The notes below the pieces were generated by a model, which saw only the letters and a list, made by a program, of their open reading frames with translations, searched no databases and was not told where the DNA came from. Both the position numbers and the translations under genes were made by a program. Positions 43,744 to 54,400 of a stretch of 64,000 bases of DNA are shown here, piece after piece (the stretch's first letter is position 1; each line of letters begins with the position of its first letter). The DNA comes from Flavobacterium sp. (GTDB lineage Bacteria; Bacteroidota; Bacteroidia; Flavobacteriales; Flavobacteriaceae): contig NZ_JAIXTJ010000025.1 of the NCBI RefSeq assembly GCF_027483985.1, positions 30,241-94,240 of the forward strand. The letters run 5' to 3'.

Positions 43744-45399
43744 ATGAAAAAAATATCTTTTTTACTCATTGCATTAGTAGCTTTTTCAAGTTGTAACACA
43801 AGCAAAGAGGTAACTTATACTCAAAAAACCAAAACACCTTTCGTTTGGGAAAGTGCCAATGTCTATTTCTTATTAACCGATAGATTTTTGGATGGAAATC
43901 CAAACAACAATGCTTTAATTAAAAGAGATAAACCTACTGCAAAATTGCGCGGTTTTGAAGGTGGTGATATTCGTGGTGTGATTCAAAAACTAGACGAAGG
44001 TTACTTTACCGATTTAGGAATCAATGCCATTTGGATGACGCCTGTTGTAGAACAAATTCACGGTTCAGTTGATGAAGGAACAGGAAATACTTATGGTTTT
44101 CACGGTTATTGGACAAAAGATTGGACCGCATTAGATCCAAGTTATGGAACTCGCGAAGACTTAAAAGAATTGGTTGATAAAGCACACGCAAAAGGAATTA
44201 GAATTATGCTTGATGCAGTTATAAATCACACTGGTCACGCCACAGAATTAGACGAAAAATATCCTGATGATTGGGTTCGTTCAACTCCAAATTGCAAATA
44301 CAATTCGTATGATACTAATATCAATTGCACTTTAGTAACTGGACTTTTTGACGTTAAAACAGAAAGCAAAGAAAATGTTGAATTACCACCATTTTTGATT
44401 GCAAAATGGAAAAAAGAAGGTCGTTATGAAGAAGAAGTTGCCGAATTGGATACATTTTTCAAAAAAACAGGTTATCCAAGAGCACCAAAATATTACATTA
44501 TGAAATGGTTAGCCGATTATATTTTAGATTTCGGAATTGATGCCTATCGTGTTGATACTGTAAAACATACTAAAGAGGATGTTTGGTATGATTTTGGAAA
44601 AGTTTGCGAAATGACTTTTGCAGAATTTAAAGCTAAAAATCCATCAAAAGTTTTGGATAATAATGCTTTTTTTACTGTTGGAGAAGTTTATGGTTACAAC
44701 ATTGGAAGCAAAAGATTATACGATTATGGCGATAAAAAAGTAGACTATTATGCCAACGGGTTTACTAGTTTAATCAATTTTGATTTTAGAAATGAAGCCA
44801 AAATGAACTACGAAGAATTGTTTTCAAAATATTCCAATATTCTTCAAAATGATTTAAAAGGAAAAACGGTTATGAACTACGTTTCGTCTCATGATGACGG
44901 ATATCCTTTTGACAAAAAACGTGAAAAAACATTTGAATCTGGAACCAAATTATTGCTTACTCCTGGAATTTCTCAAGTATATTATGGTGATGAAACTGCT
45001 CGGTCTTTAGATATTGAAGGAACAAATGGCGATGCCACTTTACGTTCAATGATGAATTGGAACGATTTAAAAACCAATAAAATGACGTTCAAAGTATTAA
45101 ACCATTGGCAAAAATTGGGACAATTTAGAAATAATCATCCATCGGTTGGTGCAGGAATTCACAAACAAATTACGAGTTCTCCTTATGTATTTAGTCGTGA
45201 CTATTCTAATGGAAATTATTCTGACAAAGTTGTTGTTGGTTTAGATTTGCCTATCGGAAAAAAAGAAATTTCTGTTGGAACTATTTTCGAAAACGGCACA
45301 AAAGTAAAAGATGCATATTCTGGAATAACATCAGAAGTTATTGATGGTAAAGTTGCTATTGATACTACTGAATCTATACTACTACTTGAAAAAAAATAG
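43744..45399 (+). CDS. GH13 alpha-amylase lipoprotein
   Basis: A 551-residue GH13 enzyme attached to a membrane by a lipobox cysteine (MKKISFLLIALVAFSSCNTS). The four conserved regions are IMLDAVINHTGH, GIDAYRVDTVKHT (nucleophile near 271), FFTVGEVYGYN (acid/base near 314) and YVSSHDDGYPF (about 383). An early segment VYFLLTDRFLDGNPNNN and GFEGGDIRGVIQKLDEGYF mark the start of the barrel, and a compact beta domain ends the chain. No acidic surface-export signal follows the cysteine, so a periplasmic face is as likely as surface display. It is the last gene of the operon, followed by a clear terminator. Confidence 0.93.
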   Translation: MKKISFLLIALVAFSSCNTSKEVTYTQKTKTPFVWESANVYFLLTDRFLDGNPNNNALIKRDKPTAKLRGFEGGDIRGVIQKLDEGYFTDLGINAIWMTPVVEQIHGSVDEGTGNTYGFHGYWTKDWTALDPSYGTREDLKELVDKAHAKGIRIMLDAVINHTGHATELDEKYPDDWVRSTPNCKYNSYDTNINCTLVTGLFDVKTESKENVELPPFLIAKWKKEGRYEEEVAELDTFFKKTGYPRAPKYYIMKWLADYILDFGIDAYRVDTVKHTKEDVWYDFGKVCEMTFAEFKAKNPSKVLDNNAFFTVGEVYGYNIGSKRLYDYGDKKVDYYANGFTSLINFDFRNEAKMNYEELFSKYSNILQNDLKGKTVMNYVSSHDDGYPFDKKREKTFESGTKLLLTPGISQVYYGDETARSLDIEGTNGDATLRSMMNWNDLKTNKMTFKVLNHWQKLGQFRNNHPSVGAGIHKQITSSPYVFSRDYSNGNYSDKVVVGLDLPIGKKEISVGTIFENGTKVKDAYSGITSEVIDGKVAIDTTESILLLEKK

Positions 45400-45421
45400 C
45401 TAGCATCATTGCCAATATCAG

Positions 45422-45449
45422 AAAGCTGTCAATTTAGACAGCTTTTTTT
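45422..45449 (+). terminator. terminator of the rightward starch operon
   Basis: AAAGCTGTC (45422-45430) and GACAGCTTT (45437-45445) form a 9-bp stem with a 6-base loop, followed by a T run to 45449. It lies 22 bases after the GH13 stop. Confidence 0.9.
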
Positions 45450-45545
45450 ATAAAAAAAATGTTAATTTAGTATTAATTATAGGTCAATTTTATAATTTTA
45501 ATTCTTGAGATTGACAAGTATTATTTTTTTAAATGACAATTTAGT

Positions 45546-46406
45546 ATGTTTGATTATATAGAAATTGAAAGAGTTGAAAAGTTAACCAAAGAGGAGTTTA
45601 TAAAAAATTATTACAAACCCCAAAAACCTGTTGTAATTACAAATCAAATTGAAGATTGGCCAGCATTTACCAAATGGAATTTAGAATATATCAGAGAAGT
45701 CGCAGGTGATAAAATTGTTCCACTTTATGATAGTAGGAAAACAGACTACACCAAAAAAGTAAATGAACCCGATTCTAAAATGAGTATGTCTGATTATATT
45801 GATTTACTCAGAAAAGGACCAACAGATCTTCGCATTTTTTTATATAATTTGATGAAGGATGTTCCTTCCTTAAAATCAGATATGAGATGGCCAAAATTAG
45901 GAATACGATTAATAAAAAGTTTACCTTTAGTATTTTTTGGTGGTGAAGATGCTAAAGTTTTTATGCATTATGATATTGATTTATCAAATATTTTTCACAT
46001 CCATTTTGATGGTAAAAAACAATGTGTTTTAGTAGATCCAAAAGACACAAAGTACATGTATCGACTACCTTATTCGTGGATTTGCAATGAAGATATTGAT
46101 TTTGACAATCCTGATTTTGAAAAGTTTCCGGCATTAAAACAAATACGACCTTACATTACCAATTTACAACATGGTGAAATGTTATATATGCCCGAAGGTT
46201 GGTGGCATTACATGAAATATTTAACACCGGGATTCTCAGTTAGTCTTCGTGCGTTAGCAGGAAACCCAAAAAATCTCTTTCAAGGATTTAAAAATATGTT
46301 CTTCATTCGCAATTATGATAATTGGATGCGAAAAAGAAAAGGGCAAGCTTGGTTAGATTACAAAGATGAAGAAGCATTTAAGAGAACAAATGCATTATTA
46401 AAATAA
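45546..46406 (+). CDS. cupin-like/JmjC-type Fe(II) oxygenase
   Basis: A 286-residue cytoplasmic protein of the Cupin_8 (JmjC-like) group, presumed Fe(II)/2-oxoglutarate hydroxylases. YKPQKPVVITNQIEDWPA (about 23-40) is the usual N-terminal motif. The metal ligands would be the HxD of VFMHYDIDLSNIFHIHFDG (about 138-156) and a distal histidine in MLYMPEGWWHYMKYL (about 217-231). The C-terminal third is helical and basic (NWMRKRKGQAWLDYKDEE). Bacterial members hydroxylate protein side chains or small molecules; the target is unknown. GDPD and YhiN-like genes follow at 4-base spacing or overlap, suggesting one transcript. Confidence 0.85.
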   Translation: MFDYIEIERVEKLTKEEFIKNYYKPQKPVVITNQIEDWPAFTKWNLEYIREVAGDKIVPLYDSRKTDYTKKVNEPDSKMSMSDYIDLLRKGPTDLRIFLYNLMKDVPSLKSDMRWPKLGIRLIKSLPLVFFGGEDAKVFMHYDIDLSNIFHIHFDGKKQCVLVDPKDTKYMYRLPYSWICNEDIDFDNPDFEKFPALKQIRPYITNLQHGEMLYMPEGWWHYMKYLTPGFSVSLRALAGNPKNLFQGFKNMFFIRNYDNWMRKRKGQAWLDYKDEEAFKRTNALLK

Positions 46407-46410
46407 TAAT

Positions 46411-47070
46411 ATGCTAAAAATTGGACATCGTGGTGCAAAAGGATATGCTGCCGAAAACACTTTAACTTCTTTCAAAAAAGCGCTTGCACTAGGTGTTGAC
46501 GGAATTGAGCTCGATATTCACTTATGTAAAGATAATATTCCTGTCGTTATACACGATGAAAAGGTTGATAGAACGACCACAGAAAAGGGATTTATAAAAG
46601 ATTATTCCTCTTTCGATTTAAAAAAACTTGAGGTTCCAACCTTGGCCGATGTTCTTGACTTAATTAACGAGAAATGTTTTCTAAATATTGAAATTAAAGA
46701 TAAAAATGCAACACAATATGTTTTAGAATTACTTCAAATTTATACTGTAGATAAACATTGGAACCCAAATTTATTTCAGATTTCGAGCTTTGACTGGACC
46801 GTTTTAGAATTTTGTTCATCATCAAATTATGCTATGCAACTTGGTGTTCTGTGTGAAGATAATTTAGACAATGCTATATGTTTTGCAAAAAAAATAAATG
46901 CCTATTCGATAAATCCATATTTCAAGCTACTTGATTCAGAAAATGTCAAAGAAATGCATTGTAACGGATTTAAAATCTTTCCTTGGACGGTAAATTCAGA
47001 AGAAGACCTTACCTTTGTCAAATCATTGCAAGTTGATGGTATAATTTCAGATTTTCCTGATAAAATATGA
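46411..47070 (+). CDS. glycerophosphodiester phosphodiesterase
   Basis: A 219-residue GDPD-family TIM-barrel enzyme that splits glycerophosphodiesters into glycerol 3-phosphate and an alcohol. IGHRGAKGYAAENTLTSFKK (residues 4-23) supplies the first catalytic histidine, VDGIELDIHLCKDNIPVVIH (about 29-48) the Glu/Asp metal ligands and the second histidine, and DRTTTEKG follows. FLNIEIKDKN near 88 and the C-terminal FPWTVNSEEDL and VDGIISDFPD are also typical. There is no signal peptide, so it acts in the cytoplasm. Its stop overlaps the next start (ATGA). Confidence 0.93.
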   Translation: MLKIGHRGAKGYAAENTLTSFKKALALGVDGIELDIHLCKDNIPVVIHDEKVDRTTTEKGFIKDYSSFDLKKLEVPTLADVLDLINEKCFLNIEIKDKNATQYVLELLQIYTVDKHWNPNLFQISSFDWTVLEFCSSSNYAMQLGVLCEDNLDNAICFAKKINAYSINPYFKLLDSENVKEMHCNGFKIFPWTVNSEEDLTFVKSLQVDGIISDFPDKI

Positions 47071-48284
47071 TTTCAAAATACGATATAATAGTAGTTGGTG
47101 GCGGAGCTGCAGGTTTTTTTACAGCAATTAATATTGTTGAGAAAAACCCAAAGTTAAAAGTCGCAATTTTAGAACGTGGCAAAGAAGTTTTATCTAAAGT
47201 AAGAATTTCTGGTGGCGGACGTTGCAATGTTACACACGCGTGTTTTGTTCCAAATGATTTAGTCAAATTTTATCCTCGTGGTGAAAAAGAACTTCGTGGA
47301 CCTTTTCATCAATTTTGTACTGGAGATACCATTGAGTGGTTTGAAAAACACGGCGTTGAATTAAAAATCGAAGACGATGGTAGAATGTTTCCAACTTCCG
47401 ATTCTTCGCAAACTATTATTGATTGTTTTTTGACTGCTACTCAAAAATTAAAAATTGATATTCTTACCAATCAAAGTGTGCAATCTTTATATAAAGGAGA
47501 AGATTATTGGAAAGTAGAAACCAATGTTGAAACATTTTCTTGTCAAAAATTAGTGATGACCACTGGAAGCAATCCAAAAATATGGGAAATGTTAACTGAA
47601 CTTGGTCATTCTACTATTTCGGCCGTTCCATCATTGTTCACCTTTAATATAAAAGACAAACGAATTAAAGATTTGATGGGCTTGTCTGCTTTTGCATCTG
47701 TAAAAGTTAAAAACACAAAGTTGGAATCTTCAGGACCATTACTGATAACCCATTGGGGAATGTCTGGACCAGGAATTTTAAGACTTTCAGCTTGGGGTGC
47801 ACGAATATTGGCCGATAAAAATTATCAATTTGTTTTACAAGTCAATTGGTTAAACGACTTAACGTTTGAGGAAACGCTTGAAAAACTTAAGGAACTAAAA
47901 TTAGAACATTCTAAAAAAGCAGTTTCAAAAAAATCTCCATTTGATTTTCCGAATAGACTATGGGAAAGTTTGGTTTTAGCATCTGAAATTTTGGAAGATA
48001 CCAAATGGGCAGATTTATCAAAAAATCAACTTCAAAATTTAGCCAATCAATTAACGAATGGCGAATTTCAAGTTAATGGCAAAAGTACTTTCAAAGAAGA
48101 ATTTGTAACCGCTGGAGGTATTGATTTAAAAGAAATCAACTTCAAAACAATGGAAAGCAAATTGCATCCTAATTTATATTTCGCTGGAGAGATTTTAAAC
48201 ATTGATGCTATAACTGGCGGATTTAATTTTCAAAATGCGTGGACAGGCGGATTTATTATAGCTGAGACGTTTTCGTTAAAATAA
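47067..48284 (+). CDS. YhiN/HI0933-family FAD-dependent oxidoreductase
   Basis: A 405-residue flavoprotein of the HI0933/YhiN family. The N-terminal dinucleotide motif IIVVGGGAAGFFTAINI (about 7-23) is followed by ISGGGRCNVTHA near 50, an FAD-binding signature. TTGSNPKIWEMLTELGHS, LLITHWGMSGPGIL (about 225-238), a helical insert (about 265-340) and the C-terminal VTAGGIDLKEIN and AGEILNIDAITGGFNFQNAW complete the fold. The substrate of this widespread family has not been fixed as far as I know. It overlaps the GDPD gene by 4 bases. Confidence 0.9.
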   Translation: MISKYDIIVVGGGAAGFFTAINIVEKNPKLKVAILERGKEVLSKVRISGGGRCNVTHACFVPNDLVKFYPRGEKELRGPFHQFCTGDTIEWFEKHGVELKIEDDGRMFPTSDSSQTIIDCFLTATQKLKIDILTNQSVQSLYKGEDYWKVETNVETFSCQKLVMTTGSNPKIWEMLTELGHSTISAVPSLFTFNIKDKRIKDLMGLSAFASVKVKNTKLESSGPLLITHWGMSGPGILRLSAWGARILADKNYQFVLQVNWLNDLTFEETLEKLKELKLEHSKKAVSKKSPFDFPNRLWESLVLASEILEDTKWADLSKNQLQNLANQLTNGEFQVNGKSTFKEEFVTAGGIDLKEINFKTMESKLHPNLYFAGEILNIDAITGGFNFQNAWTGGFIIAETFSLK

Positions 48285-48297
48285 AAAGAGTGTTTTA

Positions 48298-48341
48298 TTG
48301 TAAGTTGTTAAAAATCAATGTATATTTGATTTACTATAAAT
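48298..48341 (+). promoter_or_regulatory. promoter of the first T9SS surface-protein gene (duplicated block)
   Basis: TTG (48298-48300), 20 bases, then TATATTTG (48321-48328). The 41 bases 48301-48341 recur without a change at 51388-51428 ahead of the next paralogue. The ATG is 22 bases past the -7 box, which excludes a start at the upstream GTG (48290). Confidence 0.75.
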
Positions 48342-48349
48342 TAACAAAT

Positions 48350-51259
48350 ATGAATAAAATTACTTTAGTAGTACTAGTATTTTTGTTTTCTATTTCTTCT
48401 TTTTCTCAATTTTCCGAGGATTTTGAAAGCGCTAACGCGCCAAATCCGCTTCCTTCAACTGTATGGACATTGAATTCAGGCAATTGGGCTATTCACGATA
48501 ATGGCATTGGACCTGTAAAAAGATGGGAAAGAACAGATGTTATTTCAAATGTACATTCGGGCTTGTATTCTGCTTATATTAATCGTGAAAATATTGGCTT
48601 TGGTTATACAAGTGAAGATTATTTGACTTCTCCTACAGTTAGCGTGCCTGCAAATGGTCACTTAACTTTTGTATCTAGAACTACAATTTCAGGTAATCAA
48701 GGTACTTTATATCAAGTCAAAGTTGCTCCGGCTAATGGTTCACAAACAGATTTATCAAATGCAACGATTCTTGCCATATACACAGAAAATGATATTTCAA
48801 ATAATTATGATGGTTATGAAGAAAAAACAATTGATTTATCAGCATATGCTGGACAAAACATTTATATCACTTTTGTTAGGATTTACAATCAACCTACAGC
48901 CGCACTTGGTGGAGACAGATGGTTAATTGATAATGTAAACGTTAATTCTGCCAATAGTTGTACTACTCCAATTAATGTGACAACTTCGGGTGTTAATTAT
49001 CCAAATGCAACTATAAGCTGGACAGAAACTGGTAGTGCCACACAATGGGAAATTATAGTTTTACCCGCTGGAACTTATCCAACAACAAGTTCTGTTGGAA
49101 CAATTGTTAATACAAATCCAGCAACTATTACAAACTTAACAAACTCTTCAAATAATGTATATGTAAGAGCCATTTGTTCACCAATACTAAAAAGTAATTG
49201 GTCTACTATGGCAAATACAATATGTCCGAAACCAATTAATTTGAACAACTCTAATGTAACACATCAATCTGCAACTGTAGCCTGGACAAGTAATAGTTCT
49301 GCAACTTTATGGGAAGTAATTGCTCTTCCTTGCACTGCACCTGCACCTGTAAATAATATAACAGTTGGAGTTATTACAACAACAAATCCATTTGTTATAA
49401 ACGGACTCAATCCAAATACCTGTTATCAGGTTTACGTTAAAGCAATTTGCTCGGCAAATGATTCGAGTGATTGGTCTGCACCAACAAGCTTTATTACAAT
49501 GCTTGCACCTCTTGAATGTGGAGATTTATTTGTTGATAATGGTGGATCAAATGCAAATTATTTAAATAATTCAAACAATTATTACACGATATGTCCAACA
49601 TATCCCGGAGAAATGGTCACTGTAACATTCACCTCTTTCGACACTGCAGCAAACTGGGACGGTTTGTTTGTTTTTGATGGAAACTCATTTAACTCACCTC
49701 AAATTGCTAGTACAAATGGAGTTGGACTTGGTTCATTATCTAATTTAACTGGTGGATTTTGGGGCACAACAATTCCTGGTCCTTTTACATCATCAGATCC
49801 AAGTGGTTGTTTATCATTCCGATTCATAAGTAGTGGTTCAACAACTAGACCTGGTTGGTCTGCAGACATAACATGTGAAAATTTAGATAAAATTATACTT
49901 GTAGCATTTAACGATTATAATAATAATGGCGTGAAAGATTCTGGTGAAAATTATTTCACTAATGGTTCATTTGTTTACCAACAAAATAATACCGGGCCAA
50001 TTACAAATACCTTCTCATCTAATGGAAGACAAACAGTTTTTGATTCAAACCCAGCAAATACTTATGATTTTTCCTATAATATTTAAACAGAATATTTTCC
50101 TTATTATAGTTCTGGAACAACTTCATTCAATGATATAAACATTACTGCTGGTAGTGGAACACAATATCTTTATTTTCCTATTGTATTAACTCAATCATAC
50201 AATGACGTTAACATTTCAATTGTACCTGTAGGTCAACCAAGACCGGGAATGACTTATTCAAATATGATTAAATTTAAAAATTTAGGTGTCGCTGCAACAG
50301 ACGGTACCGTAACTTTTGAAAAGCCATCGCAAACAACAATTACTGCTATTTATCAAGCTGGAGCTATTGCAAATTCTGCTGGCTTTACCTATAATTTCAC
50401 CAATCTTCTTCCAAATGAAACTCGAGAATTATTCGTTACAATGAGTGTTCCTGCGAGTCCAATTGTAAATTTGGGTGATTTACTAACTGCTTCAGCTACA
50501 ATTTCTGCTCCAGCAAATGATGTAAATCTATTAAACAATTCAAGTTCTATTACACAAATTGTCGTGAATTCATACGACCCTAATGATAAAATGGAATCGC
50601 ACGGTGAAGAAATACCATTGAGTCAATTTAGTCCAAATGACGATTTAATTTACACTATTAGATTTCAAAATTACGGAACAGCTAATGCAATTGATGTAAG
50701 AATTGAAGACGTTTTAGATGCACAAATTGATCCAGAAAGTATACGAATGATTAGTGCAAGCCACAATTATGTTATGACAAGAATTAACAATAACATCGTT
50801 TGGAATTTTGCCAACATACAACTTGTACCATTATCCTTGAATGAAGAATTAAGTATGGGATATGTGCAGTTTCGAGTTAAATTATACCCTGGTTTTGCAG
50901 TTGGATCTTTGATACCAAACACAGCAAGTATTTATTTTGATTCTAATCCTGCAATTGTAACAAATACTTTTACAACGGAGTTTACCGCTGCGTTAAATAA
51001 TCTAAGTTTTGATACCTCTAACTTTACATTGTATCCAAATCCTACAAGTCAATTTGTAAATATCGCTTTGAACACTACCGCTGAAACCATTGAAAATGTG
51101 ATTATTTATGATGTACTAGGTAAAATTATAAAAGAAGTAAATTCTGTTGCTAAGAATAATGCTAAAGTTGATACATCAGGTTTATCAAAAGGTATTTATT
51201 TAGTAGAGATAACTACTGAGAATGGTTTAAAACAAAATAAAAAACTTGTGATAAAGTAA
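48350..51259 (+). pseudogene. T9SS surface protein interrupted by one in-frame TAA
   Basis: A 969-codon reading frame with a single stop at 50084-50086 (codon 579). The residues on both sides align with the intact paralogue at 51438 (there YAIDTEYAPYY, here YNI-stop-TEYFPYY). Domains: signal peptide (MNKITLVVLVFLFSISSFSQ); cleaved-adhesin-like domain (about 21-205); two fibronectin III-like modules; a CUB-like domain (CGDLFVDNGGS near 389); an SdrD-like module (NDYNNNGVKDSG near 515). After the stop come the shared YDPNDK domain (about 742) and a type A T9SS sorting domain (FTLYPNPTSQF near 891). The truncated product would lack the secretion signal. No frameshift is seen, so inactivation is recent, or the stop is a sequence error. 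Confidence 0.8.
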
Positions 51260-51284
51260 TTTTACAATCTTCCCGAAATTTTAA

Positions 51285-51320
51285 GTCCCAATTATAAAAT
51301 TAATAGTTGGGATTTTTTTT
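51285..51320 (+). terminator. terminator after the first surface-protein gene
   Basis: The arms TCCCAATTAT and ATAGTTGGGA pair with one G-T-type mismatch around a 7-base AT loop and are followed by a run of nine T. Confidence 0.8.
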
Positions 51321-51387
51321 TAGTAACTGACATATTGGTTTTATTGGGTTTGCTCATTATGACTAAAAAAAACTTAAAATTTTCACA

Positions 51388-51428
51388 TAAGTTGTTAAAA
51401 ATCAATGTATATTTGATTTACTATAAAT
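51388..51428 (+). promoter_or_regulatory. promoter block of the second T9SS surface-protein gene (duplicate)
   Basis: Identical over 41 bases to 48301-48341, with TATATTTG at 51408-51415. The -33 position is outside the identity and is not a clear TTTG here. The ATG at 51438 is 22 bases past the -7 box, the same distance as in the first copy (within a base). Confidence 0.7.
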
Positions 51429-51437
51429 CAATCAAAC

Positions 51438-54400
51438 ATGAAAAAACAATTACTATTAACCCTATTCTGTATGTTTTTTGTCGGTACTTTTCTAAGTACT
51501 GCTCAAACTTCAGGATGCAGTCAATTCTTTTATGACAACGGTGGACAAACCGGAAATTATACAGATTCTGCCTACGAGACAACTACTTTTTGTCCAAATA
51601 CTACCAATGAGACAATGCTCATTAGTTTTAATTCGATTTCTTTAGACAACTTTGACTCACTTTACGTTTATGAAGGTACCGCTCAAAACGGAACTTTATT
51701 AGCTGCTATCAACAGCAACAGTCCATCGCAAATTACTTTTAGTACAAATACTCCAGGCTCATGTGTGACTTTTGTTTTTGAATCTGATAGTGCTGGAAAT
51801 AGTGCTGGTTGGGAAGCAGTTATCGATTGTGTTAATAACACTCCTCAATGCTTGGCTCCAATTTCACTGAATGTAGTAACTTTAAATGCAACGTCAGCAG
51901 TTCTATTTTGGACGGATATCAATCCATCAACTGGACCGTGGGAAATTGTTTTAACTGCAAATGGCACTTCAACAGGAACAACATTTATTGTGAGTTCAAA
52001 TCCATTTGATTTGGTTGGACTGACGCCTGGCATAATTTATAATGCTTCAGTAAGAACAACTTGCGGAAATGTTTTCAGTGATTGGTCTGCTCCTTTTTCA
52101 TTCTCAACAGTTCAAAATGCACCTTGCAATGAACCAACGAATTTAACGGCGTCGTCACTAACTAGTACGAGCGCACAATTAAACTGGAATGATCCAAGTG
52201 GAACGCAATGGGAAATCAATGTGTCTGCTTGTGGAACTCCTGCCAATTCAAATGTTTTTGTAACTTCAAATTCTTATCTGGCAACGAATTTAACAGCAAG
52301 TACTTGTTATAATGTTTTTATTAGATCTATTTGTGCCAATGCATTTAGTCCTTGGTCACAAGCTTATACATTTACTACACCTGCCAATCCAAATCCTGCA
52401 CCAGTTTGTGGCGGACAATTTATTGATAATGGCGGATTAACAGCTAACTATGCAAATCTTTCAGACAATACCTATACCATATGTCCGACGAATCCTGGCG
52501 ATCAAGTTGTAGTTACATTTTCATCATTTAATACTGAAGCCAACTGGGATGGACTTTATGTGTTTAATGGAAATACTATTTCATCACCTCAAATTTCAAG
52601 TGGAAATCCCGCAGGAAGTGTTCCTGGTGGTTTGGCTGGAGCTTTTTGGGGAACAACAATTCCAGGACCATTCGTTTCATCAGCAGCCAATGGATGCTTA
52701 ACTTTTAGATTTCGAAGCGATAGCTCGGTAAATAAAGAAGGTTGGGTAGCCAGTGTAGCGTGTTCACCTCAAGCAACATGTTTACAACCTTCAATAATGC
52801 CAGTAAATAATATTAGCGGTACAAGTGCAAATATTAATTGGCAAGAAAACGGAACCGCAACACAATGGGAAGTAATTGTCGTTCCAGCCGCTGCATCTGC
52901 GCCAACACAAACTTCGGTAGGAGTAGTTACATCAACAAATCCATTTCAAGCAACTGGACTAAATTATTCAACCTCTTATAAAGCTTATGTTAGAGCCATT
53001 TGTTCGGCTAACGATAAAAGTTATTGGTCTTATGCAACAACTTTCACAACATTACAAACTAATTGTTTTACACCAAGTAGCGTTTTAGTTAATAGCACAA
53101 CAGCAACAACTGCCAACTTAAGTTGGAACCAATCAGGTACAGTATCTCAATGGGAAGTTCTTGTTTTGCCTTCGGGCTCACCTGCTCCAACAGCAGCCTC
53201 AATTGGAGTTTTAACAGCTTCTAATTCTTTTCAAGCAACAGGATTAAATACTGGAACTACTTATACTTTTTATGTTAGAGCAGTGTGTTCAACTACAGAG
53301 AATAGTAATTGGTCAACTGTTTTAACTTTCACTCCAACACAAACAGTACCAGCTATAGCAGTTAGCACTAGTCAATATACTGTCGATCAACTTGTAAACA
53401 ATGTTTTAATTAATAATCCTTGTTTAACAGTGTCAAATATCACATCGAGTACTGGAACAAATTTTGGTTCTGTTAATGGAATTGGTTCGTTTACAAACAC
53501 CAATCCGTTATTCCCAATATCATCTGGAATAGTACTTTCATCTGGAAGCGCAATGAGTGCTCCAGGACCAAATACCACTATTTTAAGTCAAGGAAGTTCT
53601 ACTTGGACAGGCGACACGCAATTAGAAGGAATCATTTCAAGTGCCATTGGTGTTCCGATGGTTTCAAAAAATGCTACCAAATTAGAATTTGATTTTACAA
53701 GTTTAAATTCGTTTATGAGTTTTAATTTCTTGTTAGCCTCTGATGAATATGGTACTTTTCAATGTGATTTTGCTGACGCCTTTGCTTTCTTACTAACAGA
53801 TTTAGATACTGGAATCACTACCAATTTAGCGGTAATTCCGGGAACAACTACTCCAGTTTCTGTAGTAACTATTAGAAATAGTTTACATAACAACTCTTGT
53901 GCTTCTGCAAATCCTTTGTTTTTTGATTCTTTTTATGGCACTAATCAAACCGGATCTGCTACAAATTATAATGGGCAAACCGTTAAAATGACTGCATCGG
54001 CTAACATTATTCCAAACCGTAATTATCATATTAAATTAGTGATTGCAGATAGAAGTGATACAGCCTATGATTCTTCAGTATTCATTGAAGCTGGAACTTT
54101 TGCTTCTGGTCCACCACAATGTTCAGATAAAATAGAACTTGTAGCATTCATTGATGAAAACGGAAATGGAATTAAAGAAACTACTGAAGTAAACTTTACT
54201 TATGGTTCGTTTACATCTTTGCAAAACAACGCAGGAAATGTAACCAATATTTCTTCTCCTGCAGGAACTTATACAGTATATGATGCCAACCCAAGTAACG
54301 TTTATGACTTTGGATATGCTATTGATACAGAATATGCGCCTTACTATACTTTAGGACCGATTAATTACAACGATATTAATATTCCATTAAATAGTGGCAC

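Noticed and set aside
45545..45552. TATGTTTG, an exact match to the -7 consensus
   Set aside because: It overlaps the ATG of the cupin-like gene; a start downstream would remove the conserved N-terminus, and no -33 box is correctly spaced.
48262..48280. ACGTTTTCGT half-match to the operator just before the surface-protein promoter
   Set aside because: It is the last codons of the YhiN-like gene and lacks the palindromic left half.
48290..48349. GTG-started N-terminal extension of the first surface protein
   Set aside because: It translates the promoter block, which is duplicated before the next paralogue, and would hide the signal peptide.
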